Positions 41,272 to 50,375 are shown, counted from the stretch's first letter. The stretch: DNA of 64,000 bases from Knoellia koreensis (GCF_013041615.1 NZ_JABEPQ010000002.1:248001-312000); one strand, 5' to 3'. Notes: a model not told the origin generated them from the letters alone. Made by a program: numbers and translations.

Positions 41272-42495
41272 CTACTCCTGCGCCAGCAGGGCGGCCACGT
41301 CGTAGCCGGCCCGTCGGAAGCGCTCGGGGTGGGGTGGGAAGCCGTCAGAGCGCCGCAGTATGCCGTCGTGCTGGGTGAAGATGTCGGCCACCTCGACGAC
41401 GTCGCCCTCGACGCGTCCGGGCACGGCCACGATCTCGCGCACCCGTCGGACACCGTCGTGCTCGAGGGCGACGTGGACGACGAGGTCGATCGAGCTCGCG
41501 ACGGTCGGCACGACGAACCGGCTGCCGACGTTCTCGCCCGCCAGCAGTGGCAGGGTGCACATCTTGGTGATGGCCTCGCGAGCGCTGTTGGCGTGGATGG
41601 TGCACATGCCGGGCAGGCCGCTGTTCAGGGCGATGAGCAGGTCGAGGCTCTCGGCCTGGCGCACCTCACCGACGATGATGCGCGAGGGCCGCATGCGCAG
41701 CGCCTCCTTCACCAGGCGTCGCAACGGAATCTCGCCGGTGCCCTCCAGGCTTGGCTGACGACACTGCATCGAGGCCACGTCGCGCAGGGGGATCTTGAGC
41801 TCGAAGACCTCCTCGCACGTGACCACGCGTTCGCGTGAGGGAATGGCCGCACTCAGGCAGTTGAGGAGGGTGGTCTTGCCGGCCTGTGTTCCCCCGGCCA
41901 CCAGGACGTTGAGGCCGGCCGCGACTGCGGCCCCGAGGAACCGCGCCGCCTGGGGCGTGATGGTGCCGAGCCCGACGAGGTCGTCGAGGTGGTTGGCGCG
42001 GACGACGAACTTGCGGATGTTGACCGACCAGTGGCGACGCGTGACGTCCGGGATGACGACGTGCAGCCGGGAGCCGTCGGGCAGGACGGCATCGACGAAC
42101 GGGCTGGACAGGTCGACCCGGCGGCCGCTGGTCTTGAGCATCCGCTCGACCAGGTCCTGTACCAGGTCGGCGGAGAGGATCGTCGTCGTCAGCTCGGCAA
42201 CGCCCCCGCGCGCGATGAAGACCTTCGACGGCTCGTTGATCCAGATCTCCTCGACCTCGGGGTCGTCGAAGTAGGGCTGCAGCGGGCCGTACCCGGCGAC
42301 GGCGTCGAGCACCGACTTCACGGCGTCGTCGACGTTCGGCAGGGTGGGCAGCCCGCCGTGCAGCGATCGTTCGTCGTAGTCCGCCACCGCCTCGCGCACC
42401 AGCTTGTCGAGGCTGCGCGGGTCGCGGGCAGGGTCGATCCCCGATCGCCTGATCAGTTCCCGAACCTCGGACTCCACCGTGGTCACGGCGTCCAT
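41272..42495 (-). CDS. tadA: Tad pilus assembly ATPase TadA/CpaF
   Basis: 407 residues from ATG 42495 (frame open to GTG 42528). A secretion-ATPase of the CpaF/VirB11 class: Walker A GGTQAGKT (201-208), TCEEVFELKI, the Asp-box/His box region PSRIIVGEVRQAESLDLLIA and the MCTIHANSAREAITKM segment. It powers Flp pilus extension and perhaps retraction. It is first gene of the seven-gene Tad operon. No tadZ/cpaE or prepilin peptidase is present in the window. Confidence 0.92.
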   Translation of the reverse strand: MDAVTTVESEVRELIRRSGIDPARDPRSLDKLVREAVADYDERSLHGGLPTLPNVDDAVKSVLDAVAGYGPLQPYFDDPEVEEIWINEPSKVFIARGGVAELTTTILSADLVQDLVERMLKTSGRRVDLSSPFVDAVLPDGSRLHVVIPDVTRRHWSVNIRKFVVRANHLDDLVGLGTITPQAARFLGAAVAAGLNVLVAGGTQAGKTTLLNCLSAAIPSRERVVTCEEVFELKIPLRDVASMQCRQPSLEGTGEIPLRRLVKEALRMRPSRIIVGEVRQAESLDLLIALNSGLPGMCTIHANSAREAITKMCTLPLLAGENVGSRFVVPTVASSIDLVVHVALEHDGVRRVREIVAVPGRVEGDVVEVADIFTQHDGILRRSDGFPPHPERFRRAGYDVAALLAQE

Positions 42496-42630
42496 GCCGC
42501 CCCCTGTCTGCGCACGTCGTTCCCGCACGTCATCGGCATACTAGGACGAACCACGGCAACCCGGGGCAGTTCATCCACAGCTGTGCACAACGCACCCGAC
42601 CGGCCTCATCCACAGCCGTAGCGTCGCCAC
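42496..42630. promoter_or_regulatory. Divergent tadA / EssC-like promoter region
   Basis: A 135-bp gap. TAGCGT at 42619-42624 sits 6 nt before the plus-strand ATG and looks like a leaderless -10. Two copies of TCATCCACA (42571-42579 and 42606-42614) flank TGTGCACAA (42582-42590); all three resemble DnaA-box 9-mers. Confidence 0.4.
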
Positions 42631-45600
42631 ATGCGACTGCAGCTGACCCTCACCCTCGCCGGGTCCGGTTCACCGCGGACGGTCGAGCTGGAGGTGGATG
42701 CAGCGCCTGGCTCCACGGCCCGCGACCTGCTGACGGCGGCGCGTTCGATGCACCCGTCGGTCCCGCCGGATGCCGCGCTGTCGGCGCGTGGCCGCCTGAT
42801 CGAACCGGATGCTGTCCTGGGCCACCCACCGCTCGCGGACGGAACCGCGCTGACCCTCGGTGACGCACCGGCCACCACCGCTCCTGCCACCGCGGGCACG
42901 CCGGTCGCGCTCGCCATCGCGCACGGTCCCGATGCCGGTCGCACCCTGCACGTCGGGCGCGGCAGCCACGACGTCGGTCGCTCCCCGCAGGCGGGGGTCA
43001 CCATCGATGACGAGCGTCTCTCCCGACGCCACGCGAGCATCGAGGTCGACGCCGACCGGGTCGCTGTGCTCGATCTCGGTTCGACCAACGGCACCCGGCT
43101 CGACGACGACGCCGTGGGGACGATCCCCCGCACGCTTGCGCCGGGGCACCGCCTGACCCTGGGCTCGAGTGTGCTGGTCGTCCGCCCTTCCGACCGGGTC
43201 CCCGCCGTCGTCGAGCAACGCCCCGACGGGACCGTCGCCGTGAACCGCCGCCCACGACGTCCCTTGTCGTTCCCCTCGGCCACCCTGACCGCGCCCAGCC
43301 CGCCCGTGCCCCCTACTCGTGGGCGCATGCCCTGGGTCGCAGCGCTCGTCCCACTGCCCGTGGCCGGGGTGCTGGCCCTCTTCCTGGGGCCGATGATGCT
43401 CGCCTTCGCGGTGATGAGCCCGGTGATGCTGCTGGGCACGGCCGTGACCGACCATTGGTCGGGACGACGTCGGTATGCCGCGGAGCTGGCTGCGCACGAG
43501 GCTGCGCTCTCCGGCGTGGCCGGCGCCGTGGCCGCGGCGGCGGTCGACGAGGCGCGGGTGGAACGAGCGCGGCACCCCGATGCGGCGGAGGTGCTCGAGG
43601 TCGCGGACGGACCGGGCGCCCGCATCTGGGAGAGGCGCCGCGACGACCCTGACTTCCTCGCCCTCTCCGTCGGCACGTGCACCCGGGCGGGTTCGGTCAC
43701 CGTCGTCCGGCCGGACTCCGACCCCGGTCCACGCAGCTCCGTGTTGTCCCAGGTGCCGGCGGTGGTCCCGCTGCGCACCGTCGGGCCACTCGGCATCTGC
43801 GGCGAGCGTGCACGGCTCACCGGCCTCGCGCGGCTCCTGCTCGGGCAGGTCGCGACCCTGCACTCACCGGCCGACCTCGAGCTGTTCGTCCTCTGCGACG
43901 GGCCGGCGAGCGCGCAGGAGTGGGGCTGGGTGTCGCGGTTGCCGCATGTCCGGACGTCGGACGGACGGGTGCGCCCGGCCGCGTTCGGCGTCGGTGCGGG
44001 CTCCGACTCCGTGGCACGGGTCGTGGCGGCACTGCATCGCGAGGTCCAGCAACGCTGTTCCGCGCGTGGCGCAGCAGCCGCGCACCACGAGTGGGCAGGG
44101 TCCTGGTGCGTGCTGCTGATCGACGGGTCGGACGACCTGCGGGCCACGCCCGGGCTGGCGAGCATCCTCACCGACGGACCAGCGGTCGGCGTGGTCACGA
44201 TCGCGCTCGCTGACACGGAGGGCGGACTGCCGCTCGAGTGCCGTGCCCTCCTCGACCTCGGCCGACCCGACCGGGCGGCCCTGTCGATGCCCGGGCCACC
44301 GGTGGCCGACCTGGTGGTGGACGGGGTCGGTCCATGGTGGGCGGACCGGACCAGCCGCGCCTTGGCCCGGCTCCGCGACGCCACCCGTGGCGACGACGAC
44401 TGGGCCCCGGACGGCGCAGTCAGCCTTTCGGCTGCCGTCGGACGAAACCTCTTGGACCCCAGTCAAGTTCGCGACTGGTGGGAAGTCACGCCAGCCACCA
44501 CGACGGCAGTCATCGGCGTGGATGCGGAAGGTGCCGCCTCGATCGACCTGGCCGCCGACGGGCCTCACGTGCTCGTGGGCGGCACCACCGGATCGGGCAA
44601 GTCTGAGCTGCTCCGCACGCTGGTCGCGTCCCTCGCCGCGGGCAACCGTCCCGAGCACCTCTCGTTCGTGCTCGTCGACTACAAGGGTGGAGCAGCCTTT
44701 CGCGCCTGCGCCGACCTGCCCCACGTCGCCGGCGTGGTCACCGACCTCGACGACCACCTCGCCGCCCGCGCGCTGACCTCGCTGTCGGCCGAGCTCAAGC
44801 GCCGCGAACGACTCCTGGCAGCTGCGGGAGTCACGGATTTCGCGGCATACCAACGCATTTCAGGGAGTGCGCCACTCGCGCGCCTGGTCGTTGTCATCGA
44901 CGAGTTCCGCGCCCTGGCGCAGGAGCTCCCCGACTTCGTCGAAGGCATGGTGCGGTTCGCGGCCCTCGGCCGCTCGCTCGGTGTCCACGTCGTGCTCGCG
45001 ACCCAACGGCCCGCGGGGGTGGTCACCGCCGACATCAAGGCCAACGTCAACCTGCGCATCGCACTGCGCATGCGTGACGCGACCGAGTCACTGGACGTCA
45101 TCGACCATCCCTCGGCAGCCGACATCGACGCATCCACACCGGGGCGAGCCTTCCTGTCGTCCGGCGACGGGGCACCCCATGCTTTCCAGGCGGCGACCGT
45201 GGCCCCGGCGCCCACCGAGGATCGCAAAGTGCTCCGCGCCCGCGAACGACTCGGGCTCGACCGCACGGGGCCATGGGTGGACGTCGGCCAAGGGTCCGAG
45301 TCCGCTCGCACGGACACCGAGCTCGAGGGCCTGGTGCGGGCAATCCGTTGTGCTGCAAGCGATATCGGTGCGCGCTCCGCATCGCCCGCCTGGCTGCCCC
45401 CACTGCCCGATGCGATCGAGCAGGACGCGCTCGACGCGACTGGCGGCACACCGATCGGCCTGCAGGATCTGCCGGCTTTGCAGACCCAGCGGCCATTCGT
45501 CCTCGATCCCGATGCCGGTGGCCACTGGGCCTTCGTCGGCTCCTCCGGGAGCGGGCGCAGCACTGCCTTGCGCACCACCGCCTTCGCACTCGCCCGCACG

Positions 45601-46899
45601 TTCGGACCCGATGACCTGCACGTGTATGCCGTGAGCGGCGGGTCGCTCGCGGGTGTGGCCGAGCTGCCCCATTGCGGTGCGCACGTCACGTGGGACGACC
45701 TTCCCCGGTTGGCCCGACTGGTCACCTGCCTCGAGGAGCAGGTGGCCGAGCGCCGACGAGGCCTGAGCACGTCGGGTCACGCGAGCGTGTCCGGCTGGCG
45801 CGGCGCCGACGACCAGGCGCCAGCTCGGCTCGTGCTGCTCGTCGACGACCTCGACCTGGTGGTGCAGCGCACCGACGAGGTCGAGCACGGGCGGCTGACC
45901 GAGCGGCTCCTCGGCCTCTTCAAGGACGGCGCCGGCGCGGGGCTCACGGGTGTCCTGGCCGGTCACCGATCATTGCTCGTGGGCCGCATGGCCGCTCTCT
46001 CCTCCACGCGGGTGCTGCTGCGGCTGGCCGACCCCGGAGAGCTCGTCCTGGCCGGCCTGTCGGCCAAGGACCTGCCGGGCCACCAGCCACCTGGCCGGGG
46101 GTTGCTCGCCGATGGCACCACGGTCCAGCTGGCGAAGCCTCCCGGCGTCGCGGGGTCGGGTCCTGCTGCCGGGACAGGCTGGCGCGCACCGCGCCGGGTC
46201 GACGCGATCCCGTCAAGCGTCAGCACCGACCAGCTCGTGACCGACGAGCCGGGCCTCGCCCTGGGCATCGGTGGTGACGACTCACAGGTCCAGGTGCTCG
46301 ACCCGGAGCGGGACGGGCGGCGTTGGCTGGTGACGGGACCGGCCGGTTCGGGCGTCAGCACGTGCCTCACCCTCATCGCCCACCAGCTCGCGCCGACGGG
46401 ACGACAGGTCGCCGTGGTGTCGACCCAGGCCCTTCCCGCTTCCTCGCTCGCGGCCGCCGGCCACGTGACGGTGTGCGACCCCGCCTCGCCCGAGACCCTT
46501 GTCGCGCTGCGCCGACGGGTTCCCGACCTCGCGGTACTCGTCGACGAGGCGCACGACCTCCTCGACTCACCGATCGAGGGCGTGCTGCGTGAGATCAGCT
46601 CGCTGCTCGACCGCGACGGCGGGCTGCTTGTGTGCGGCGCAGACGCCGCGACCCTCGCGCTGCGGCACCGTGGCCTGGCCGTCGAGGTGGCTCGGCACCG
46701 CACGGGCCTTGTGCTCTGCGGTGACAGCTCCCGCCCCGTCGACCCGTGGGGGTTGCGGCTGCCGCCAGACCCCAGCGCCGGTCCCGGACGCGGCCACGTC
46801 GTGCGACGCGGGGTCGCCGTCCCCGTCCAGGTCGCCCAGCCCGAGGCTGCGAGCGCCACGGCCCGGCCCGCGCTGCCGGCACCGAGGGCGGTGGCCTAG
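42631..46899 (+). CDS. FHA-FtsK/SpoIIIE ATPase, EssC-like (type VII secretion)
   Basis: 1422 residues. Order: a ubiquitin/FHA-like N-terminal domain (about 1-80), an FHA domain (about 92-185, HVGRGSHDVGRS, LSRRHASIEV, LGSTNGTRL), two membrane helices (about 233-272) and three FtsK/SpoIIIE ATPase modules. Module 1 has an intact Walker A GGTTGSGKSE (651-660, K657) and Walker B VVVIDEF. Module 2 reads GSSGSGRST (R976 replaces Lys). Module 3 reads GPAGSGVST (V1242 replaces Lys). This is the architecture of the type VII secretion motor EssC/EccC, closer to the FHA-bearing EssC. It should recognise and export WXG-type substrates. It starts at ATG 42631 with a leaderless -10; other T7SS membrane genes are not adjacent. 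Confidence 0.85.
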   Translation: MRLQLTLTLAGSGSPRTVELEVDAAPGSTARDLLTAARSMHPSVPPDAALSARGRLIEPDAVLGHPPLADGTALTLGDAPATTAPATAGTPVALAIAHGPDAGRTLHVGRGSHDVGRSPQAGVTIDDERLSRRHASIEVDADRVAVLDLGSTNGTRLDDDAVGTIPRTLAPGHRLTLGSSVLVVRPSDRVPAVVEQRPDGTVAVNRRPRRPLSFPSATLTAPSPPVPPTRGRMPWVAALVPLPVAGVLALFLGPMMLAFAVMSPVMLLGTAVTDHWSGRRRYAAELAAHEAALSGVAGAVAAAAVDEARVERARHPDAAEVLEVADGPGARIWERRRDDPDFLALSVGTCTRAGSVTVVRPDSDPGPRSSVLSQVPAVVPLRTVGPLGICGERARLTGLARLLLGQVATLHSPADLELFVLCDGPASAQEWGWVSRLPHVRTSDGRVRPAAFGVGAGSDSVARVVAALHREVQQRCSARGAAAAHHEWAGSWCVLLIDGSDDLRATPGLASILTDGPAVGVVTIALADTEGGLPLECRALLDLGRPDRAALSMPGPPVADLVVDGVGPWWADRTSRALARLRDATRGDDDWAPDGAVSLSAAVGRNLLDPSQVRDWWEVTPATTTAVIGVDAEGAASIDLAADGPHVLVGGTTGSGKSELLRTLVASLAAGNRPEHLSFVLVDYKGGAAFRACADLPHVAGVVTDLDDHLAARALTSLSAELKRRERLLAAAGVTDFAAYQRISGSAPLARLVVVIDEFRALAQELPDFVEGMVRFAALGRSLGVHVVLATQRPAGVVTADIKANVNLRIALRMRDATESLDVIDHPSAADIDASTPGRAFLSSGDGAPHAFQAATVAPAPTEDRKVLRARERLGLDRTGPWVDVGQGSESARTDTELEGLVRAIRCAASDIGARSASPAWLPPLPDAIEQDALDATGGTPIGLQDLPALQTQRPFVLDPDAGGHWAFVGSSGSGRSTALRTTAFALARTFGPDDLHVYAVSGGSLAGVAELPHCGAHVTWDDLPRLARLVTCLEEQVAERRRGLSTSGHASVSGWRGADDQAPARLVLLVDDLDLVVQRTDEVEHGRLTERLLGLFKDGAGAGLTGVLAGHRSLLVGRMAALSSTRVLLRLADPGELVLAGLSAKDLPGHQPPGRGLLADGTTVQLAKPPGVAGSGPAAGTGWRAPRRVDAIPSSVSTDQLVTDEPGLALGIGGDDSQVQVLDPERDGRRWLVTGPAGSGVSTCLTLIAHQLAPTGRQVAVVSTQALPASSLAAAGHVTVCDPASPETLVALRRRVPDLAVLVDEAHDLLDSPIEGVLREISSLLDRDGGLLVCGADAATLALRHRGLAVEVARHRTGLVLCGDSSRPVDPWGLRLPPDPSAGPGRGHVVRRGVAVPVQVAQPEAASATARPALPAPRAVA

Positions 46900-47354
46900 T
46901 CCTGGTCGGGCTCCCTCGTGGTCTTCGCCCGGGCAGCCACGATCACGCCCGCGAACGCGAGGACCAGCAACGGCACCCCGACCAGGGGCTTCCCACCCGT
47001 GACCAGCGACCACGCGACGGGCAGCAGCAGGATGTTCCAGACGATGGTCGGGGTGTTGGGCCAGTTGTCACCGCGTAGCCAGCCGCGCGCCAGCACCCCG
47101 AGCAGCACCGCGAAGACGAGGATCAGAAGCGCTGACATGACCACCCGCGTCGCGTCGTCGCTCGCACCCAGGCCCAGCTCGACGAAGTAGAAGACGACCA
47201 GACCGAGCAGCACCACCGCGTGCAGCGCGCACAGCAGCCCGGCCGCCAGCCGGTAGGGATCGCGCTCGCGCGCCGCACCCTCCACGGGGCTGCCGGCGTG
47301 GGCGTCGGATCGGGCGTCAGGGGCCGGGCGCTCGGGCTCGTCGGTCACGACCAC
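46896..47354 (-). CDS. Integral membrane protein, unknown function
   Basis: 152 residues with a polar N-terminus (about 1-35) and four membrane helices (LAAGLLCALHAVVLLGLVVF, VVMSALLILVFAVLLGVLAR, TIVWNILLLPVAWSLVTGG, VGVPLLVLAFAGVIVAARA). The sequence LRGDNWPNTPTIVWNILLLP is typical of a conserved actinobacterial membrane family without assigned role. Its 3' end overlaps the EssC-like gene by 4 bp, tail to tail. The start is GTG 47354 or GTG 47348. Confidence 0.8.
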   Translation of the reverse strand: MVVTDEPERPAPDARSDAHAGSPVEGAARERDPYRLAAGLLCALHAVVLLGLVVFYFVELGLGASDDATRVVMSALLILVFAVLLGVLARGWLRGDNWPNTPTIVWNILLLPVAWSLVTGGKPLVGVPLLVLAFAGVIVAARAKTTREPDQD

Positions 47355-47751
47355 AGGCTACGGCCGCGACCGGGGCCGGCCACACGGGCGGTGAGCACGC
47401 GGCCTACCCTCGTCGTCGAGCACCCCACCCACCCGAGGTGAGTGTGAGCAATGCCTCACGTTTACGACGAAGTTACCTGGCGGCAACCCCTCCACAAACG
47501 CCGCAAGATCTGTGAGGCTGGAACAGAAACGCCGGACAACCCGTTGGCATGAAGGCTCCAGGGCCCCCACAATGTGTCCGAGAGCGTTTCACCATGCACG
47601 GACCACCGGGCCGATCCCCCCATCGGCCCTCTGCGCATGAGCACGACCCCGAGCACACCACGCACCGCCGCGCCCGTGCCGTGAGGTCCGCATCCTGGGC
47701 CCCACGCCCACGGCTGCGACTACCCCCTGCACGACAAGGAGCACGATCTTC
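47355..47751. other. 397-bp gene-free region before whiB1
   Basis: It must hold the minus-strand promoter of the membrane protein gene and a long promoter/leader of whiB1. An inverted repeat GTGAG-CAATGC-CTCAC lies near 47443-47458; its half sites recall CRP (TGTGA...TCAC), but the spacing is 8 rather than 6. I see no convincing small gene. Confidence 0.5.
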
Positions 47752-48000
47752 ATGGACTGGCGCGACCGCGCTGCCTGCCTCGACGAGGACCCGGAGCTGT
47801 TCTTCCCGATCGGGAACACCGGCCCGGCGATCCTCCAGATCGAGGAGGCCAAGGCTGTCTGCCGCCGCTGCGAGGTCCTCGACACCTGCCTGAAGTGGGC
47901 CATCGAGTCCGGTCAGGACGCAGGTGTCTGGGGTGGCATGTCCGAGGACGAGCGACGCGCACTCAAGCGTCGGAACGCCCGGGCCCGCCGCGCCGGCTGA
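47752..48000 (+). CDS. whiB1: WhiB family iron-sulphur regulator, WhiB1-like
   Basis: 82 residues; binds a [4Fe-4S] cluster and the principal sigma factor. Cluster ligands are C9, C37, C40 and C46 (CRRCEVLDTC), followed by the GVWGGMSEDERRALKRRNAR turn and basic tail. DWRDRAACLDEDPELFFPIG at the start is close to mycobacterial WhiB1, a nitric-oxide-responsive essential regulator. It is convergent with pdtaS, the same gene neighbourhood as in mycobacteria, which supports the WhiB1 assignment. Confidence 0.93.
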   Translation: MDWRDRAACLDEDPELFFPIGNTGPAILQIEEAKAVCRRCEVLDTCLKWAIESGQDAGVWGGMSEDERRALKRRNARARRAG

Positions 48001-48021
48001 CCTCCAGCTGCACGAACCCTG

Positions 48022-48049
48022 ACGCCGCTCAGCGAACGCTGGGCGGCGT
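48022..48049. terminator. Hairpin after whiB1
   Basis: Arms ACGCCGCTCAGCG (48022-48034) and CGCTGGGCGGCGT (48037-48049) pair over 13 bp with one mismatch and a 2-nt centre, 21 bp past the whiB1 stop. Confidence 0.65.
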
Positions 48050-48196
48050 TGCCATGTCCGCAATGCCCCGCAATGCATCGGTATGCCGCGTGGTCACCTC
48101 GGCGCCCGGGTCACGATCGCGCAGCTTGGCACCGGTCGCGCACCTGCGGGTGCGCGATCCGTGGCGAAGTGCGCGAACGTCCCTCGCTGGACCGGT

Positions 48197-49699
48197 TCAG
48201 CCCGTGGCGTCGCCGCGTCCCAGCGGGCGCAACCGCGCGACCAGCTCGACGCGCGTGCCCTTCGGCTCGGCGGCCATCCACTGGATGCGGCCGCGCAGGT
48301 CCTGCACGAGCGAGCTGACGATCTGGGTGCCGAGCCCGGACCCACCCGGCCGGAAGCCCTCCGGCAGCCCCACCCCGTCGTCGGTGATCGACACCGTCAG
48401 CAGGTCCTCCCCCGTCTCCGGCTCGACCGAGCGCTCCGCCGCCACGCAGATCGTGCCGCCACCGGCGCCTGCGAGGCCGTGCTCGACGGCGTTCTGCACC
48501 AGCTCGGAGAGCACCATCGCCATCGCGGTGGCGTCCTCGGGGCGCAGCGTGCCGAACGACCCCTCGACCCGTGACTCGATCGGCTGCTCGGTCTTGGCCA
48601 CCTCGGTGATCGCCTGGAGCCCACGCACCGCGATCTCGTCGAAGTCGACCGTCTCGTCGAAGCCCTGGCTCAGCGTCTCGTGCACCAGCGCGATCACGCC
48701 GACCCGGCGCACCGACTCCTCCAGCGCCACCCGGCCGGGCTCGCCCTCGGGGATGCGCCGGGCCTGCAGCCGCAGCAGTGCCGCCACGGTCTGGAGGTTG
48801 TTCTTCACCCGGTGGTGGATCTCGCGGATCGTCGCGTCCTTGGTGAGCAGCTCCTGCTCGCGGCGGCGCAGCTCCGACACGTCGCGCAGCAGCAGCAGCG
48901 CGCCCACCCGGTGACCGCCCTCGGTCAGCGGGATCGCCCGCATCGACACGGACACACCGCGGCTCGTCACCTCGGTGCGCCACGGCGCCCGACCGGTGAC
49001 GACGACAGCGAGCGACTCGTCGACCGGTGACTCGTCGCGCAGCAGGTCGGCGACGACCTTGGCGAGCAGCTCGCCGATGACGTCGCCGACGTGGCCCAGG
49101 CGGTGCACGGCCGACAGTGCGTTGGGGCTGGCGTACGTGACGATTCCATTGGTGTCCAAGCGAATCACGCCGTCACCGACACGTGGCGCGCCACGTCGCT
49201 GACCGGTGGGCGCCGACACGTTGGGGAACTCCCCCGCCGCGATCATCCGGGCGATCGAGTCGGCGAGCGCCTGGTAGGTCAGCTCGAGCCGGCTCGGTGT
49301 GCGCATCGCCGCCAGGTTGGTGTGGCGCGTGATGACCGCGAGCGCCTTGCCGTCGCGCACGACGGGGATGGCTTCCTCGCGCACCGGCATGTCGTCGCGG
49401 AACATCGGGTCCTTCTGCCGCACGATCCGCCGGTCGAGATAAGCCTGGTCGAGCAGCGACTGCCGGCCGCGGTGCGTGCGTCGCCCGACGACGTCCTCGA
49501 AGAACACCATCTGCCCGGTCGTGGGCCGCACGTGCGCGACCGCGAGCCACCCTTCGATCCCGCCGGGCACCCACAGGACGAGGTCGGCGAACGACAGGTC
49601 GGAGATGAGCTGCCAGTCGCCGACGAGCAGCTGGAGCCACTCGACCTCGTGGGGCGTGAGGTCGGTCGCAGACCTCAGCACCTCGTTCAGTGTCGCCAC
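48197..49699 (-). CDS. pdtaS: Sensor histidine kinase PdtaS
   Basis: 500 residues from GTG 49699, matching mycobacterial PdtaS length (501). An N-terminal GAF-like domain (about 1-150), a PAS domain (about 170-285, IRLDTNGIVTYASPNALSAV) and the HisKA_2 motif IREIHHRVKNNLQTVAALLR with H295/H296 precede the HATPase (VLSELVQNAVEHGL, DDGVGLPEGF, GLGTQIVSSL). It is cytosolic, with no membrane helix. Its partner in mycobacteria is the ANTAR antiterminator PdtaR, encoded elsewhere and not in this window. It probably tunes ribosomal and metabolic transcripts by antitermination. Confidence 0.92.
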   Translation of the reverse strand: MATLNEVLRSATDLTPHEVEWLQLLVGDWQLISDLSFADLVLWVPGGIEGWLAVAHVRPTTGQMVFFEDVVGRRTHRGRQSLLDQAYLDRRIVRQKDPMFRDDMPVREEAIPVVRDGKALAVITRHTNLAAMRTPSRLELTYQALADSIARMIAAGEFPNVSAPTGQRRGAPRVGDGVIRLDTNGIVTYASPNALSAVHRLGHVGDVIGELLAKVVADLLRDESPVDESLAVVVTGRAPWRTEVTSRGVSVSMRAIPLTEGGHRVGALLLLRDVSELRRREQELLTKDATIREIHHRVKNNLQTVAALLRLQARRIPEGEPGRVALEESVRRVGVIALVHETLSQGFDETVDFDEIAVRGLQAITEVAKTEQPIESRVEGSFGTLRPEDATAMAMVLSELVQNAVEHGLAGAGGGTICVAAERSVEPETGEDLLTVSITDDGVGLPEGFRPGGSGLGTQIVSSLVQDLRGRIQWMAAEPKGTRVELVARLRPLGRGDATG

Positions 49700-49776
49700 G
49701 CACGCGAGCCTAATCGGCGCGGCATACCAGCTCGTCGGCCGTCTCCCCGCGGGACCGCCCGCGGTGTCGGCGCCGT

Positions 49777-49793
49777 GTGGTTGGCTCAACCAC
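49777..49793. promoter_or_regulatory. Inverted repeat abutting a start codon
   Basis: GTGGTTG-GCT-CAACCAC, perfect 7-bp arms, ends directly before the GTG at 49794. It may be an operator or an mRNA hairpin controlling the MmcQ-type gene. Confidence 0.4.
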
Positions 49794-50375
49794 GTGACCA
49801 CGGTCGAGGTGGTGCGTGCGGTCGGGTTGGGGCTGCCGCGCACGCGTGAGGTGTTCGTGCGCGACCGACGCAAGTTCCGTGTCGGCCAGATCGTGTATGC
49901 CGCGTTCGCGGCCGACGAGCGCACGCTCGGCTTCGCCTTCCCGAAGGATGAGCGGGACTGGCTCGTCGCCTCGGAGCCGGAGACGTACTTCCTGCCGGGG
50001 CGCTCGGACCTGCGGTTCCACTGGGTGTGCGCCCACCTCGACCGGCTCGACGACGAGATGATGCGCGAGCTGCTCGTCGACGGGTGGCGCATGGTCGTGC
50101 CCCGGATGCTCCACGGGATGCCCGACCTGCCCGCACCGGCTGCGCAGGCGTGGGACGCGATCGACCGGCGCGACTGGGCGGACCTGCGACCGCTGCTGCA
50201 CCCCTACCTGCACTGGCACGACCGCGACGTCGCGCTGCGCGGGCGGTCCCACGTGATGGCCCACCTCGCCGACCACCCGACACCGCGACCACCCGACGAG
50301 GTCGAGGTGCGCGACGGCCAGGTCTACCGGTGGGTGCGTCGGCTTTTGCCCCGCCCGGGGGTGCGCAACCGCTAG
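49794..50375 (+). CDS. MmcQ/YjbR-like protein with an NTF2-like tail
   Basis: 193 residues from GTG 49794. Residues about 1-110 match the MmcQ/YjbR fold (GLGLPRTREVFVRDRRKFRV, AFPKDERDWLVASEPETYF, LRFHWVCAHLDRLDDEMMRE). Residues about 115-193 (AWDAIDRRDWADLRPLLHPY, LHWHDRDVALRGRSHVMAHL) look like the N-terminal part of an NTF2/SnoaL-like domain. No catalytic function is established for MmcQ/YjbR proteins; a DNA-binding fold has been suggested. The combination in one gene is unusual. The stop overlaps the putative -10 of the next gene. Confidence 0.7.
   Translation: MTTVEVVRAVGLGLPRTREVFVRDRRKFRVGQIVYAAFAADERTLGFAFPKDERDWLVASEPETYFLPGRSDLRFHWVCAHLDRLDDEMMRELLVDGWRMVVPRMLHGMPDLPAPAAQAWDAIDRRDWADLRPLLHPYLHWHDRDVALRGRSHVMAHLADHPTPRPPDEVEVRDGQVYRWVRRLLPRPGVRNR

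Noticed and set aside
42606-44384. 592-codon minus-strand Ser/Arg-rich frame over the EssC-like gene
   Set aside because: Composition typical of an antisense frame, no domain, and it overlaps an unmistakable FHA-FtsK gene.
47443-47458. Canonical CRP site before whiB1
   Set aside because: Half sites are present, but the spacer is 8 nt instead of 6.
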